This document shows, in pieces, positions 55,300 through 64,000 of a stretch of 64,000 nt of DNA. Source of the stretch: Alphaproteobacteria bacterium (GTDB lineage: Bacteria > Pseudomonadota > Alphaproteobacteria > Rhizobiales > Rhizobiaceae); NCBI GenBank assembly GCA_016861165.1, contig BOKV01000016.1:38641-102640 (forward strand), read 5' to 3'. The position numbers and the translations under genes were made by a program. Numbering within the stretch: position 1 is the first letter of the stretch; the number at the start of each line of letters is the position of its first letter. Under the pieces are notes generated by a model that saw only the letters and a program-made list of their open reading frames with translations, made no database searches and was not told where the DNA came from.

Positions 55300-56163
55300 A
55301 TGTCCTTCATCGATCCGGAGACCGGCGGCGACTATCAGACGGTGCGCCGCTGCATCGAACTCATCACCGAGAACTGGCGCCAGCAGCCACGGCTGGAAGA
55401 ACTGGCGCTCGCCGTCGGCAAGTCGCCGACCCAGCTCCAGAAGGTATTCACCCGCTGGGCCGGGCTGTCGCCGAAGGCCTTCCTGCAGGCGGTGACACTC
55501 GACCACGCCAAGCGGCTGCTCGCCGGCGACATGCCCATCCTCGAGGCAAGCTACGAACTGGGCCTGTCCGGCCCCGGCCGGCTGCACGACCTGTTCGTCA
55601 CCCATGAGGCGATGTCGCCCGGCGCCTACAAGGCGCGCGGCGCCGGCGTGACCATACGCTACGGCTTCCACGGCTCGCCGTTCGGCCAGGCCCTGGTGAT
55701 GGCGACAGAGCGCGGGCTGTGCGGCATGGCGTTCTGCGATCCCGGCGGCGAGCGCGCGACGCTCGCAGACATGTGTTCACGCTGGCCGGAGGCCACCTAT
55801 GTCGAGGACCGGGCGGCAACCGCCGCTTATGCCGAACGGGCGTTCGATCCCGGCCGCTGGCGCGCCGACGACCCGATGCGCGTCGTCCTCATCGGCAGCG
55901 ATTTCGAGATCCGGGTGTGGGAGGGGCTGCTCGGCATCCCGGTCGGCACCGCGACCTGCTATTCGGCGCTGGCCGACGGCATCGGTGCGTCCAACGCGCC
56001 GCGCGCGGTCGGCCGGGCGGTCGGCCGCAACCCCGTCTCCTTCGTCGTGCCGTGCCACCGCGTCGTCGGCAAGTCGGGTGCGCTGACCGGCTATCACTGG
56101 GGGCTGACGCGCAAGCGGGCGATGCTCGGCTGGGAGGCGGGCATCAGCGCGCTGGCCGCCTGA
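55300..56163 (+). CDS. AraC HTH + methylated-DNA-cysteine S-methyltransferase (Ada-like, lacking the N-terminal Zn domain)
   Basis: AraC helices then MGMT domain with VVPCHRVVGKSGALTGYHWG. Confidence 0.92.
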   Translation: MSFIDPETGGDYQTVRRCIELITENWRQQPRLEELALAVGKSPTQLQKVFTRWAGLSPKAFLQAVTLDHAKRLLAGDMPILEASYELGLSGPGRLHDLFVTHEAMSPGAYKARGAGVTIRYGFHGSPFGQALVMATERGLCGMAFCDPGGERATLADMCSRWPEATYVEDRAATAAYAERAFDPGRWRADDPMRVVLIGSDFEIRVWEGLLGIPVGTATCYSALADGIGASNAPRAVGRAVGRNPVSFVVPCHRVVGKSGALTGYHWGLTRKRAMLGWEAGISALAA

Positions 56164-56332
56164 CCGGCGCGGCGGGCCATTTGCCGAATGTTTACCGATC
56201 GCCGCGCATCATCGGCACGGGCTGTCGGAGGGGCGGGCAGACGCAAGCTTCCCCAAATTGACTTGGCACGGCCCGAGGCGTAGTTTCCGCCGACAGGGGC
56301 TGGCTCGGGTTTTCGCGTGGAGGCTGGTTACC

Positions 56333-57019
56333 ATGCGCAGCGCATTGATGAACCTGGCGGGCGGCGTTGCCCTCGCCGTGGCGGCGAGCATGGCCGTTTC
56401 CGGCTGCACGCAGACGGCGACCTCGACCTCGGCGGCCGCGCTGGCGCGGCCGGATCGCTCCAACTACAACTACACCGGTGAGGTCTACCTGCTGCGCGGC
56501 CTGGCCAACGTCTTTTCCACCGGCCTTGACGAGATCAACGAGAAGTTCCGCCGGCGCGGCGTCAACAGCCGGGTCGACAACCACTCGATCTGGCAGGTGT
56601 GGGCCGACGAGATCGTCGCGCGCGAGCAGCGCGGCGCCGTTTCCCATCCGGTCATCATCATGGGCCATTCGCTCGGCGGCAATGCCAGCGTGCAGATGGC
56701 GCGCTATCTGGGCGACCGCGGCGTAAAGGTTGCCTATGTTGTCGCCTTCGACCCGACCATCACCACCGAGCCGGGGCCGAATGTCGACGAGGTCGTCAAC
56801 TACTTCCTGCCCAACGGCCGCAAGGGCAAGGACCACAACATCGTGGTCGAGGGGCCCGGCTTCACCGGCACGCTGGTCAACTACGACGTGACGCCGATGG
56901 CCGACATCAACCATTTCAACGTCGAGAAGAGCCCGGAACTGCAGGTGCGCGTCATCACCAAGGCGATCTCGCTGATGAAGCCGCGCTCGACCGGGCTGGA
57001 GCCCGGCGCCAACCGCTGA
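56333..57019 (+). CDS. alpha/beta-hydrolase (thioesterase-like) lipoprotein
   Basis: lipobox MAVSGCTQ; IIMGHSLGGNASVQMARYLGDRG. Confidence 0.82.
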   Translation: MRSALMNLAGGVALAVAASMAVSGCTQTATSTSAAALARPDRSNYNYTGEVYLLRGLANVFSTGLDEINEKFRRRGVNSRVDNHSIWQVWADEIVAREQRGAVSHPVIIMGHSLGGNASVQMARYLGDRGVKVAYVVAFDPTITTEPGPNVDEVVNYFLPNGRKGKDHNIVVEGPGFTGTLVNYDVTPMADINHFNVEKSPELQVRVITKAISLMKPRSTGLEPGANR

Positions 57020-57067
57020 TCGTCGCGGCGCCATTTGCGCCGTCGGCACCACCCTGCGGATCGACGC

Positions 57068-57586
57068 TCAATCGCCGGCGATGCGTTCGAGCCCGGCGGG
57101 CAGAACAAGCCCGGCGGCCTCGTGATGCTGCAATACGCGTTCGAGCCGGCCGGCGGCGGCGCGCGCGAAGCGCAGCGTCAGCGCCCGGCGGGTGGCACCG
57201 GCGAGTGTACCTTCCCGTGACGGCCGCACGATCTCGGCGCCGTAGGCGTCGGCGACGATCAGCCCTTCGCTCTCCGGGAAGATGGCGGGCGGCACGTCGG
57301 GCAGCGTGGCGAAATAGAAATGGTCGCAATGGGCGAGATAGTCCGGCCATTTGGCATCGGCGCGGAAATCCTCGATCGAGGACTTGATCTCGATGATGGC
57401 GAACCTGCCCCTTGCGTCCATGCCGACGAGGTCGGCGCGCCGGCCCGACGCCAGCGGCAGTTCGGCGACGACGGCGATGCCGGCCGCCTGGAGCAGCCTC
57501 GTCACGCCGCGGCGCACGGCAAGCGCGCGGTCGGACTGGCGGCCATCGGTCAGCGGGTCGGTCGGCTTGAGATCGATCAGCGGCAT
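57068..57586 (-). CDS. mmcB: MmcB family DNA repair protein
   Basis: RRGVTRLLQAAGIAVVAELPLASGRRADLVGMDARGRFAIIEIKSSIEDFRADAKWPDYLAHCDHFYFA. Confidence 0.92.
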   Translation of the reverse strand: MPLIDLKPTDPLTDGRQSDRALAVRRGVTRLLQAAGIAVVAELPLASGRRADLVGMDARGRFAIIEIKSSIEDFRADAKWPDYLAHCDHFYFATLPDVPPAIFPESEGLIVADAYGAEIVRPSREGTLAGATRRALTLRFARAAAGRLERVLQHHEAAGLVLPAGLERIAGD

Positions 57587-57592
57587 CGTGGT

Positions 57593-57607
57593 GAACGTAT
57601 CATGAAC
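57593..57607 (-). promoter_or_regulatory. LexA-type box GTTC-ATGATAC-GTTC upstream of mmcB
   Basis: exact alphaproteobacterial GTTC-N7-GTTC direct repeat 6 nt before the ATG. Confidence 0.82.
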
Positions 57608-57648
57608 GAGTCGTCGGCGCAAACCCGAGGCCGGCGCCGTTCATGCGT

Positions 57649-59811
57649 TCAGCCCCGTGCCTTCTTCTCGCGCCGGCGCCGGTGCAGGATCGGCTCGGTG
57701 TAGCCGTTGGGCTGGCCCGCGCCCTCGAACACCAGGTCACACGCCGCCTTGAAGGCGATCGACGATTCGAAGTCGGGCGCCATCGGCCGGTAGTGCGGAT
57801 CGCCGGCATTCTGGCCGTCGACGACGGCCGCCATGCGCCGCATCGTCGCCCGCACCTGTTCCTTCGAACACACCCCGTGGCGCAGCCAGTTGGCGATGTG
57901 CTGGCTGGAGATGCGCAGCGTGGCGCGGTCCTCCATCAGGCCGACATCGTTGATGTCGGGCACCTTGGAGCAGCCGACGCCCTGATCGACCCAGCGCACG
58001 ACATAGCCTAGGATGCCCTGGGCGTTGTTGTCGAGTTCCTGCTGGATGTCGCCGGGGCTCCAGTTCGGCCGCGACGCCACCGGCACCGAAAGGATGTCGG
58101 AAAGCCTGGCGCGCGGCCGCGCCTTGAGGCCGTCCTGCACCGCCGCCACATCGACGTGGTGATAATGGGTGGCGTGCAGGGTCGCCGCCGTCGGCGATGG
58201 CACCCAAGCGGTGCTGGCGCCCACCCTGGGATGGCCGATCTTCTGCTCCAGCATCGCCGCCATCAGGTCGGGCATCGCCCACATGCCCTTGCCGATCTGG
58301 GCGCGGCCCCTGAGACCGCAGGCGAGCCCGATATCGACGTTCCAGTCCTCGTAGGCGCGAATCCAGGCCGACTGCTTCATGTCGCCCTTGCGGATCATCG
58401 GCCCGGCCTCCATCGAGGTGTGGATCTCATCGCCGGTACGGTCGAGGAAGCCGGTGTTGATGAAGACGACGCGCGAGGCGGCGGCGCGGATGCATTCCTT
58501 GAGATTGACGGTGGTGCGCCGCTCCTCGTCCATGATGCCCATCTTCAGCGTGTCGGGGGCAAGGCCCAGCGCCTGCTCGACCCGGGCAAACAGCGTGGCG
58601 GCGAAGGCGACCTCCTCGGGCCCGTGCATCTTCGGCTTGACGATGTAGACCGAGCCGGCGCGCGAATTGGCCCGCCGACCGGCCGGCCCGACATCATGCA
58701 GCGCGATCATCGCCGTCATCATCGCGTCCATGATCCCCTCGGGGATCTCGGCGCCGTCGGCGTCGAGGATCGCCGGATTGGTCATCAGGTGGCCGACATT
58801 CCTGACGAGCATCAGCGAGCGGCCGGGCAGTGTGAACGCCTTGCCGTCGGGGGCCGAATAGTCGCGGTCGGGGTTGAGCCGGCGGGTCATCCGGCGTCCG
58901 CCCTTGTCGAATGTATCCGCCAGGTCACCCTTCATCAGGCCGAGCCAGTTGCGGTAGGCGACGACCTTGTCGGCGGCGTCGACAGCGGCCACCGAATCCT
59001 CGCAGTCCTGGATGGTGGTGAGCGCCGCCTCCAGCACGACATCGGCGATGCCGGCCGGGTCGTCCCGACCGATGGCATGATCGCGATCGATGACGATCTC
59101 GACGTGTAGCCCGTGGTTGCGCAGCAATACCGCAGTCGGCGCCGCCGCCGGGCCGCGATAGCCGGCCAATTGCGACGGATCGGCCAGGTGGGCGGCGCCG
59201 CCCGGAACCGCCACCTCGAGCCGCCCGCCGCCAACACGCATGGCACCTGCCGACGCCCAGCCTTGGCCGCCAGCGAGCGGACAGACATCGTCGAGGAACG
59301 CCTTTGCCCAGGCGATGACGCGGGCGCCGCGATGCGGATCGTAGCCGCCCGCCGTCGGCGCCTCGCCCAGCGCGTCGGTGCCGTAGAGCGCGTCATAGAG
59401 CGAACCCCAGCGGGCATTGGCGGCGTTGAGAGCGTAGCGGGCGTTCATCACCGGCACGACCAGTTGCGGCCCGGCGATCGTGGCGATCTCCGGGTCGACA
59501 TTGGCCGTCGTGACCGCGAAATCGGGACCCTCCGGCACGATGTAGCCGATCTGTCGCAGGAAGGCCTCGTATTCGGCCATCGTGTAGCCGCCACCGCGCC
59601 GTTGGCGGTGCCAATGGTCGATCGCCGCCTGCAGTTCGTCGCGCCGGGCCAGGAGCCCGCGGTTGACCGGCGTCAGCTCGGCGAGGACGTCGGCGAGGGC
59701 CTGCCAGAAACGCTCCGGCGAAATCCGCGTGCCGGGTAGCGCCTCGTCATTGACGAAGCGATGGAGCACCGGGTCGACCCGCAACCCCGCAACTTCGACA
59801 CGCTCGGCCAT
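57649..59811 (-). CDS. glcB: malate synthase G
   Basis: [59 protein letters not shown]. Confidence 0.96.
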   Translation of the reverse strand: MAERVEVAGLRVDPVLHRFVNDEALPGTRISPERFWQALADVLAELTPVNRGLLARRDELQAAIDHWHRQRRGGGYTMAEYEAFLRQIGYIVPEGPDFAVTTANVDPEIATIAGPQLVVPVMNARYALNAANARWGSLYDALYGTDALGEAPTAGGYDPHRGARVIAWAKAFLDDVCPLAGGQGWASAGAMRVGGGRLEVAVPGGAAHLADPSQLAGYRGPAAAPTAVLLRNHGLHVEIVIDRDHAIGRDDPAGIADVVLEAALTTIQDCEDSVAAVDAADKVVAYRNWLGLMKGDLADTFDKGGRRMTRRLNPDRDYSAPDGKAFTLPGRSLMLVRNVGHLMTNPAILDADGAEIPEGIMDAMMTAMIALHDVGPAGRRANSRAGSVYIVKPKMHGPEEVAFAATLFARVEQALGLAPDTLKMGIMDEERRTTVNLKECIRAAASRVVFINTGFLDRTGDEIHTSMEAGPMIRKGDMKQSAWIRAYEDWNVDIGLACGLRGRAQIGKGMWAMPDLMAAMLEQKIGHPRVGASTAWVPSPTAATLHATHYHHVDVAAVQDGLKARPRARLSDILSVPVASRPNWSPGDIQQELDNNAQGILGYVVRWVDQGVGCSKVPDINDVGLMEDRATLRISSQHIANWLRHGVCSKEQVRATMRRMAAVVDGQNAGDPHYRPMAPDFESSIAFKAACDLVFEGAGQPNGYTEPILHRRRREKKARG

Positions 59812-59913
59812 CCGCCTTCCTTTCGCGCTGGTCTTCGGCTGGCGCACTGGTAGCGAAATCAGCCCGCCTGTCAATTGCAGGCACTGGCGGCCATTCGGCC
59901 GCATTGCAATTCA

Positions 59914-59929
59914 ATTAGCTATCGCTAAT
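59914..59929. promoter_or_regulatory. inverted repeat ATTAGC-TATC-GCTAAT, putative ArsR-type operator
   Basis: perfect 6-bp arms 3 bp before the regulator ATG, in the divergent glcB-arsR intergenic region. Confidence 0.6.
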
Positions 59930-59932
59930 ATA

Positions 59933-60235
59933 ATGGCCATGAACATCGCCGAACTCGAACAGAATGCCGCCCAGGCCGCCGATCTCCTGGGAGCGATGGC
60001 CAATCGGCGGCGCCTTGTCGTGCTGTGCCGGCTCGTCGACGGCGAGAAGAGCGTCAACGCGCTGGCCGAGAGCGTCGGCCTCAGCCAGTCGGCCCTGTCG
60101 CAGCATCTGGCCAGGCTGCGCGAGAAGGGCCTGGTGGCGACCCGGCGCGACGCGCAGACGATCTACTACCGCATCGCCAGCGAGGAAGTGCGCCGCGTCC
60201 TGTCAACGCTCTACGGCCTCTATTGCGCCCGCTAG
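59933..60235 (+). CDS. ArsR/SmtB family transcriptional regulator
   Basis: AADLLGAMANRRRLVVLCRLVDGEKSVNALAESVGLSQSALSQHLARLREKGLVATRRDAQTIYYRI. Confidence 0.93.
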   Translation: MAMNIAELEQNAAQAADLLGAMANRRRLVVLCRLVDGEKSVNALAESVGLSQSALSQHLARLREKGLVATRRDAQTIYYRIASEEVRRVLSTLYGLYCAR

Positions 60236-60273
60236 TGCGGGGCATGCGGCCGCGACAGCAGTGGTTCTTCTCC

Positions 60274-60303
60274 GTTGAACGGTTGTCGCCGGCATCCCAT
60301 ATT
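60274..60303 (+). promoter_or_regulatory. candidate RpoH promoter upstream of hsp20
   Basis: GTTGAAC-N15-CCCATATT. Confidence 0.6.
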
Positions 60304-60423
60304 GACGCCAGCGGAGTGCCGATGAGCGGGCTTCGCTTGCGAGTTGCTGAAGGGTGGCGATGGCGTTTATCGCATCGCGAAGATCGGCAGTGCCACCCCG
60401 TTGGACTTGGGAAAGGCATTGCC

Positions 60424-60852
60424 ATGACGCGACTGGCCGGATTTTCGAGCCCCCTGTTGCTCGGCTTCGACGAACTGGAGCGCATGCTGGAGCGCGTGTC
60501 GAAGGCGTCCGGAGACGGCTATCCGCCCTACAATATCGAGCGCATACGGGCGACGAACGGTCAGCCCGAGATGCTGCGCATCACGCTCGCCATTGCCGGC
60601 TTCACCGAGGCCGACCTCGACATCACGCTGGAACGCAACCAGCTCACGGTGCGCGGCAAGCAGCAGGAGGACGCCGAGCGCGAATTCCTGCACCGCGGCA
60701 TCGCCGCGCGCCAGTTCCAGCGCTCCTTCGTGCTGGCTGAGGGTATCGAGATCGCCGGCGCGACGCTGGAGAACGGACTTCTGTCGATCAATCTGACCCG
60801 CAACGAGCCGGAATCGGTCGTGCGCAAGATCGTGATCTCGGCCGGGCGCTGA
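60424..60852 (+). CDS. Hsp20/alpha-crystallin family small heat shock protein
   Basis: YPPYNIERIRATNGQPEMLRITLAIAGFTEADLDITLERNQLTVRGKQ, IbpA-like. Confidence 0.94.
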   Translation: MTRLAGFSSPLLLGFDELERMLERVSKASGDGYPPYNIERIRATNGQPEMLRITLAIAGFTEADLDITLERNQLTVRGKQQEDAEREFLHRGIAARQFQRSFVLAEGIEIAGATLENGLLSINLTRNEPESVVRKIVISAGR

Positions 60853-60872
60853 GCCGTCGAACCACACTGGCA

Positions 60873-61142
60873 ATGGAGCGTAACATGCGTCACGAAACCG
60901 AATTCAAGCCCATCAGCACGGACGAGCTGGCCCAGATCGGCAATGGCCACATCGCCTATTTGCGGCAACTGGCCGGCAGCGAGATCGCGGAGGCCTTCCC
61001 CAACCTCGTCCAGATCGACCCGAACGTGAAGGTGTGGGCGCTGTTCGGCGCCGACGGCACACCGATCGCGATCGCCGACGATGCTGGCGGGGCGCTGTCG
61101 ACCGCCTTTCAGAACAACCTGCTGCCGGTCGCCGTGCACTGA
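60873..61142 (+). CDS. DUF1150 family protein
   Basis: AYLRQLAGSEIAEAFPNLVQIDPNVKVWALFGADGTPIAIAD; downstream of hsp20. Confidence 0.88.
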   Translation: MERNMRHETEFKPISTDELAQIGNGHIAYLRQLAGSEIAEAFPNLVQIDPNVKVWALFGADGTPIAIADDAGGALSTAFQNNLLPVAVH

Positions 61143-61162
61143 GCCCGGCGCGTCGCCCGCCT

Positions 61163-61627
61163 TCAGGCGGCGTCGGAGGCCGGGCCGTGGGTGAGCAGCG
61201 AATAGATGGCGTTGGCGCCCGCCGTCTCGCGCAGCTTGCGAACCTTGTCAGGCTCGCGCATCACGCGGGCGATGCGGGCCAGCGCCTTGAGATGATCGGC
61301 GCCCGCCCCTTCCGGCGCCAGCAGCAGGAAGACCATGTCGACCGGCTGATCGTCCAGCGCCTCGAAATCGATCGGCTTGTCCAGCCGGGCGAACAGGCCG
61401 GTGATGCGCTTGAGACCGGGCAGCTTGCCATGCGGGATGGCGATGCCGTTGCCGACCCCGGTCGAACCCAGGCGCTCGCGCTGCAACAGCGTGTCGAAAA
61501 TCTGGCGCGCAGAGATGCCGGTCTTGGCTTCGGCCTTCTCGGCCAGGTCCTGGAGCAGCTGACGCTTGGAACTCGTCCGCAGCGACGGAAGAATGTCGTC
61601 CGGACCGAGGAGATCGCTGAGATCCAT
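61163..61627 (-). CDS. ptsN: PTS IIA-like nitrogen regulatory protein PtsN
   Basis: MDLSDLLGPDDILPSLRTSSKRQLLQDLAEKA...GVGNGIAIPHGKLPG. Confidence 0.95.
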   Translation of the reverse strand: MDLSDLLGPDDILPSLRTSSKRQLLQDLAEKAEAKTGISARQIFDTLLQRERLGSTGVGNGIAIPHGKLPGLKRITGLFARLDKPIDFEALDDQPVDMVFLLLAPEGAGADHLKALARIARVMREPDKVRKLRETAGANAIYSLLTHGPASDAA

Positions 61628-61677
61628 CATATTGTCCTTCTCGGGCCGGCGCGAGCCGCGCCAGACCCTGACCTGCT

Positions 61678-62256
61678 TCAATCGGCGCGTGAGGCGGCAC
61701 CGGCGGGATCGATCCAGCCAATGTTGCCGTCCGGCCGGCGATAGACCACGTTGACCTGGCCGCTGGCCGCGTTCCTGAACACCACGACCGGCCGGTCGGT
61801 GAGGTCGAGCTGGAGCACAGCCTGGGCCACCGTCTGCGTGGCCACCGGCGTCAAGCTTTCCGCAATGATCACCGGGTTGAAGTCCTCGGGGATTTCCTCT
61901 TCCTGGGACGGCGCCTCGAACACCGAGTAGCTTGCCGGGGCGGCGACCGCCGGCCCGGAAGCATGATGGTCCTTGAGGCGCCGCTTGTAGCGGCGCAGCC
62001 GCTTCTCGATCTTGCCGGCGGCCTCGTCGAAACAGGCGGTCGCGTCGTGGCCTTTGGCCGCTGCCTGCAGAACGATGCCGGTGTCGAGATGAATTGTGCA
62101 GTCGCAGTCGAATCCGCTGCCGGATTTCTCGATCGTCACCTGGGCGGTGTGGCCGCCATCGAAGTACTTGCTCACCGCTTCGTCCATCCGGTCATGGATG
62201 CGCTGGCTGAGCGCTTCTCCGATGTTCATATGCTTGCCGGATATGCGTAGGCCCAT
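61678..62256 (-). CDS. hpf: ribosome hibernation-promoting factor, long form
   Basis: MGLRISGKHMNIGEALSQRIHDRMDEAVSKYFDGG...; C-terminal domain DRPVVVFRNAASGQVNVVYRRPDGNIGWIDP. Confidence 0.95.
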   Translation of the reverse strand: MGLRISGKHMNIGEALSQRIHDRMDEAVSKYFDGGHTAQVTIEKSGSGFDCDCTIHLDTGIVLQAAAKGHDATACFDEAAGKIEKRLRRYKRRLKDHHASGPAVAAPASYSVFEAPSQEEEIPEDFNPVIIAESLTPVATQTVAQAVLQLDLTDRPVVVFRNAASGQVNVVYRRPDGNIGWIDPAGAASRAD

Positions 62257-62643
62257 CGGAAATTCGTACCCCTCAATCGGCTGCGGCCCGGCAGGCGAGG
62301 CCTGTGCAATATAGCCGACATCCCCTCGCCACACTAACCCGACGGCACGTTTTGTAACAGCTTAATCAGTGGCGGCGTGACCGTGGCGTTCGGACCCGGA
62401 GGGTTTGCGTCGGCGGCCCAGACCGGCCGGACCGCGTCCCGGTCGGCCGATTCGGGCGGACCGTTCTGCCGGTCCGGCGCGGCCGGAATTGGGGGGCGCC
62501 GCGGCGCCGTCGGCGATCCTTTGCGGGTCTGCCAGACGACGGCGCGCTTCTATTGACTGCGCCCGCCAGTGTCAAGGGCGATTCGGGCGGGCGAGGGAAG
62601 GCGCTGGGAAGGCCGAAGGGAAGCACGGAAGGTCGTCGCTGGC

Positions 62644-64000
62644 TCACGAAGCCTTGCGGTCGGGAAAAGCCCGCTTCTCGCGCCGGCGCTGGACCGAAGA
62701 GGGGATGCGCATCGACTCGCGGTACTTGGCGACCGTGCGCCGGGCGATCTCGATGCCGCCCTGGCGCAGCATGTCGACGAGCGCGTCGTCCGACAGCACG
62801 GCGTCCACGCTTTCGGCCTCGATGAGCTGGCGGATGCGGTGACGCACCGCCTCGGCCGAGTGCGCATCCTCGCCGCTGCTGGCCGGTATAGCGGCGGTGA
62901 AGAAATACTTCATCTCGAACAGGCCGCGATTGGTCAGCATGAACTTGTTGGAGGTGACGCGGCTGACCGTCGACTCGTGCATCGAGATGGCGTCGGCGAC
63001 GGTGCGCAGGTTGAGCGGACGCAGATGCTCGACGCCGAAGGCGAGGAACATGTCCTGCTGGCGGACGATCTCGGCGGCCACCTTGAGGATGGTATTGGCG
63101 CGCTGGTCGAGGCTCTTGGCGAGCCAGTTGGCATTGTTGAGGCAGTCGCTGATGAAGGTCTTGTCGGCCTCGCTGCGGCAGGAGCGGCTGACGCGGGCAT
63201 AGTATGTACGGTTGACCAGGACGCGCGGCAGCGTCTCGGGATTGAGCTCGACCGCCCAGCTGCCGTCCGGTCGCGCCGAGACGATGACGTCGGCAACCGC
63301 CGTCTGCACCGGGCCGGCCGCGAACCGGCTCCCCGGCCTCGGATCGAGCCGGCGGATTTCGCCGACCATCTCGGCGAGGTCGTCCTGGTCGACCCCGCAG
63401 CGGCGCATAAGCGTGGCGAAATCGCGGCGGGCGAGCAGGTCGAGATTGGCGATGAGCGCCTGCATGGCCGGATCGAGACGGTCGCGCTCGGCCAGCTGCA
63501 ACGACAGGCATTCGGCCAGGTCGCGGGCGCCGACGCCGCACGGATCGAAGCCCTGGATGCGTCTGAGCACCTGCTCGGCCCGCTCGACCGGCGCACCGAG
63601 CCGGGCGGCGATGTCGTCGAGCGGCTGGCGCAAATAGCCGTCGTCGTCGATCGCGCCGACAATCTCCTCGCCGATCAGGCGTTCGGCCGGGGAACGCAGG
63701 GCGAGCGCAAGCTGGGCACGCAGATATTCAAACAGCGTCGGCTCGGCGGCCACCATCGCCTCGAGGTCGCCGGCTTCACCGTTGCCGCCGCCCGGCAACC
63801 GGGCCGATTTCCACGGGTCGCCGGCGGAGACCTCCCCGCCGGGGTGCCCGCCCGGCGGGACCGGCGCGGCGACCTCGCCGTCGAACGCGTTCTCGAGCGT
63901 GGTGCCGAGTCGGGCCTCCATCGCCGCGGCACTGGTCTCAAACCGGCCGTCGAGCCACTCGGTGATGTCGGCGCCCTCGGCGGGTACCGGCTCGGCCGGC
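62644..64000 (-). CDS. rpoN: RNA polymerase sigma-54 factor, N-terminus cut by window end
   Basis: DPCGVGARDLAECLSLQL, ISMHESTVSRVTSNKFM, RPN-box-like AKYRESMRIPSS; frame open to window end. Confidence 0.95.
   Translation of the reverse strand, partial: PAEPVPAEGADITEWLDGRFETSAAAMEARLGTTLENAFDGEVAAPVPPGGHPGGEVSAGDPWKSARLPGGGNGEAGDLEAMVAAEPTLFEYLRAQLALALRSPAERLIGEEIVGAIDDDGYLRQPLDDIAARLGAPVERAEQVLRRIQGFDPCGVGARDLAECLSLQLAERDRLDPAMQALIANLDLLARRDFATLMRRCGVDQDDLAEMVGEIRRLDPRPGSRFAAGPVQTAVADVIVSARPDGSWAVELNPETLPRVLVNRTYYARVSRSCRSEADKTFISDCLNNANWLAKSLDQRANTILKVAAEIVRQQDMFLAFGVEHLRPLNLRTVADAISMHESTVSRVTSNKFMLTNRGLFEMKYFFTAAIPASSGEDAHSAEAVRHRIRQLIEAESVDAVLSDDALVDMLRQGGIEIARRTVAKYRESMRIPSSVQRRREKRAFPDRKAS

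Noticed and set aside
56255-56285. TTGGCACGGCCCGAGGC as a sigma-54 promoter
   Set aside because: The -24 GG part fits but the -12 TTGC element is absent.

Overview
GC-rich alphaproteobacterial (Rhizobiales/Hyphomicrobiales-like) chromosomal window, mostly core genome. About 65 CDS are supported: the end of ychF, the bc1 operon (petA-petB-petC), uup-type ABC-F, two tandem exporter ABC proteins, trmL, soxR, a Tat-exported cpdB-like enzyme, pdxH, a DnaJ-like gene, fabI, aroC, a ribB-GCHII-like fusion, HDAC, xseB, tlyA and an RNA methyltransferase, acyl-CoA dehydrogenase/enoyl-CoA hydratase, Sua5, ubiA, purD, comM, a hybrid histidine kinase, olsB, maeB, mutS, adenosine kinase, nth, an Ada-like gene, mmcB, glcB, hsp20, ptsN, hpf and the 3' part of rpoN. 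Two toxin-antitoxin modules (Phd/VapC-like and BrnT/BrnA) sit among core genes. No tRNA, rRNA, CRISPR, prophage or IS element was recognised. The strongest non-gene signals are: (1) a 63-bp dispersed repeat in three copies with a conserved potential hairpin that would sequester a GAGG Shine-Dalgarno of a conserved mini-ORF (MTRPNK...), two copies running directly into a rho-independent terminator, with one copy supplying the C-terminus of PurD and another preceding uup in frame; (2) exact GTTC-N7-GTTC LexA boxes upstream of comM and mmcB; (3) a SoxR-type dyad in a 19-bp spacer promoter facing a luciferase-family/DUF5519-like gene; (4) operator-like palindromes at both TA promoters; (5) a candidate RpoH promoter with a structured leader before hsp20. 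All calls come from reading the sequence only; no database search was run.
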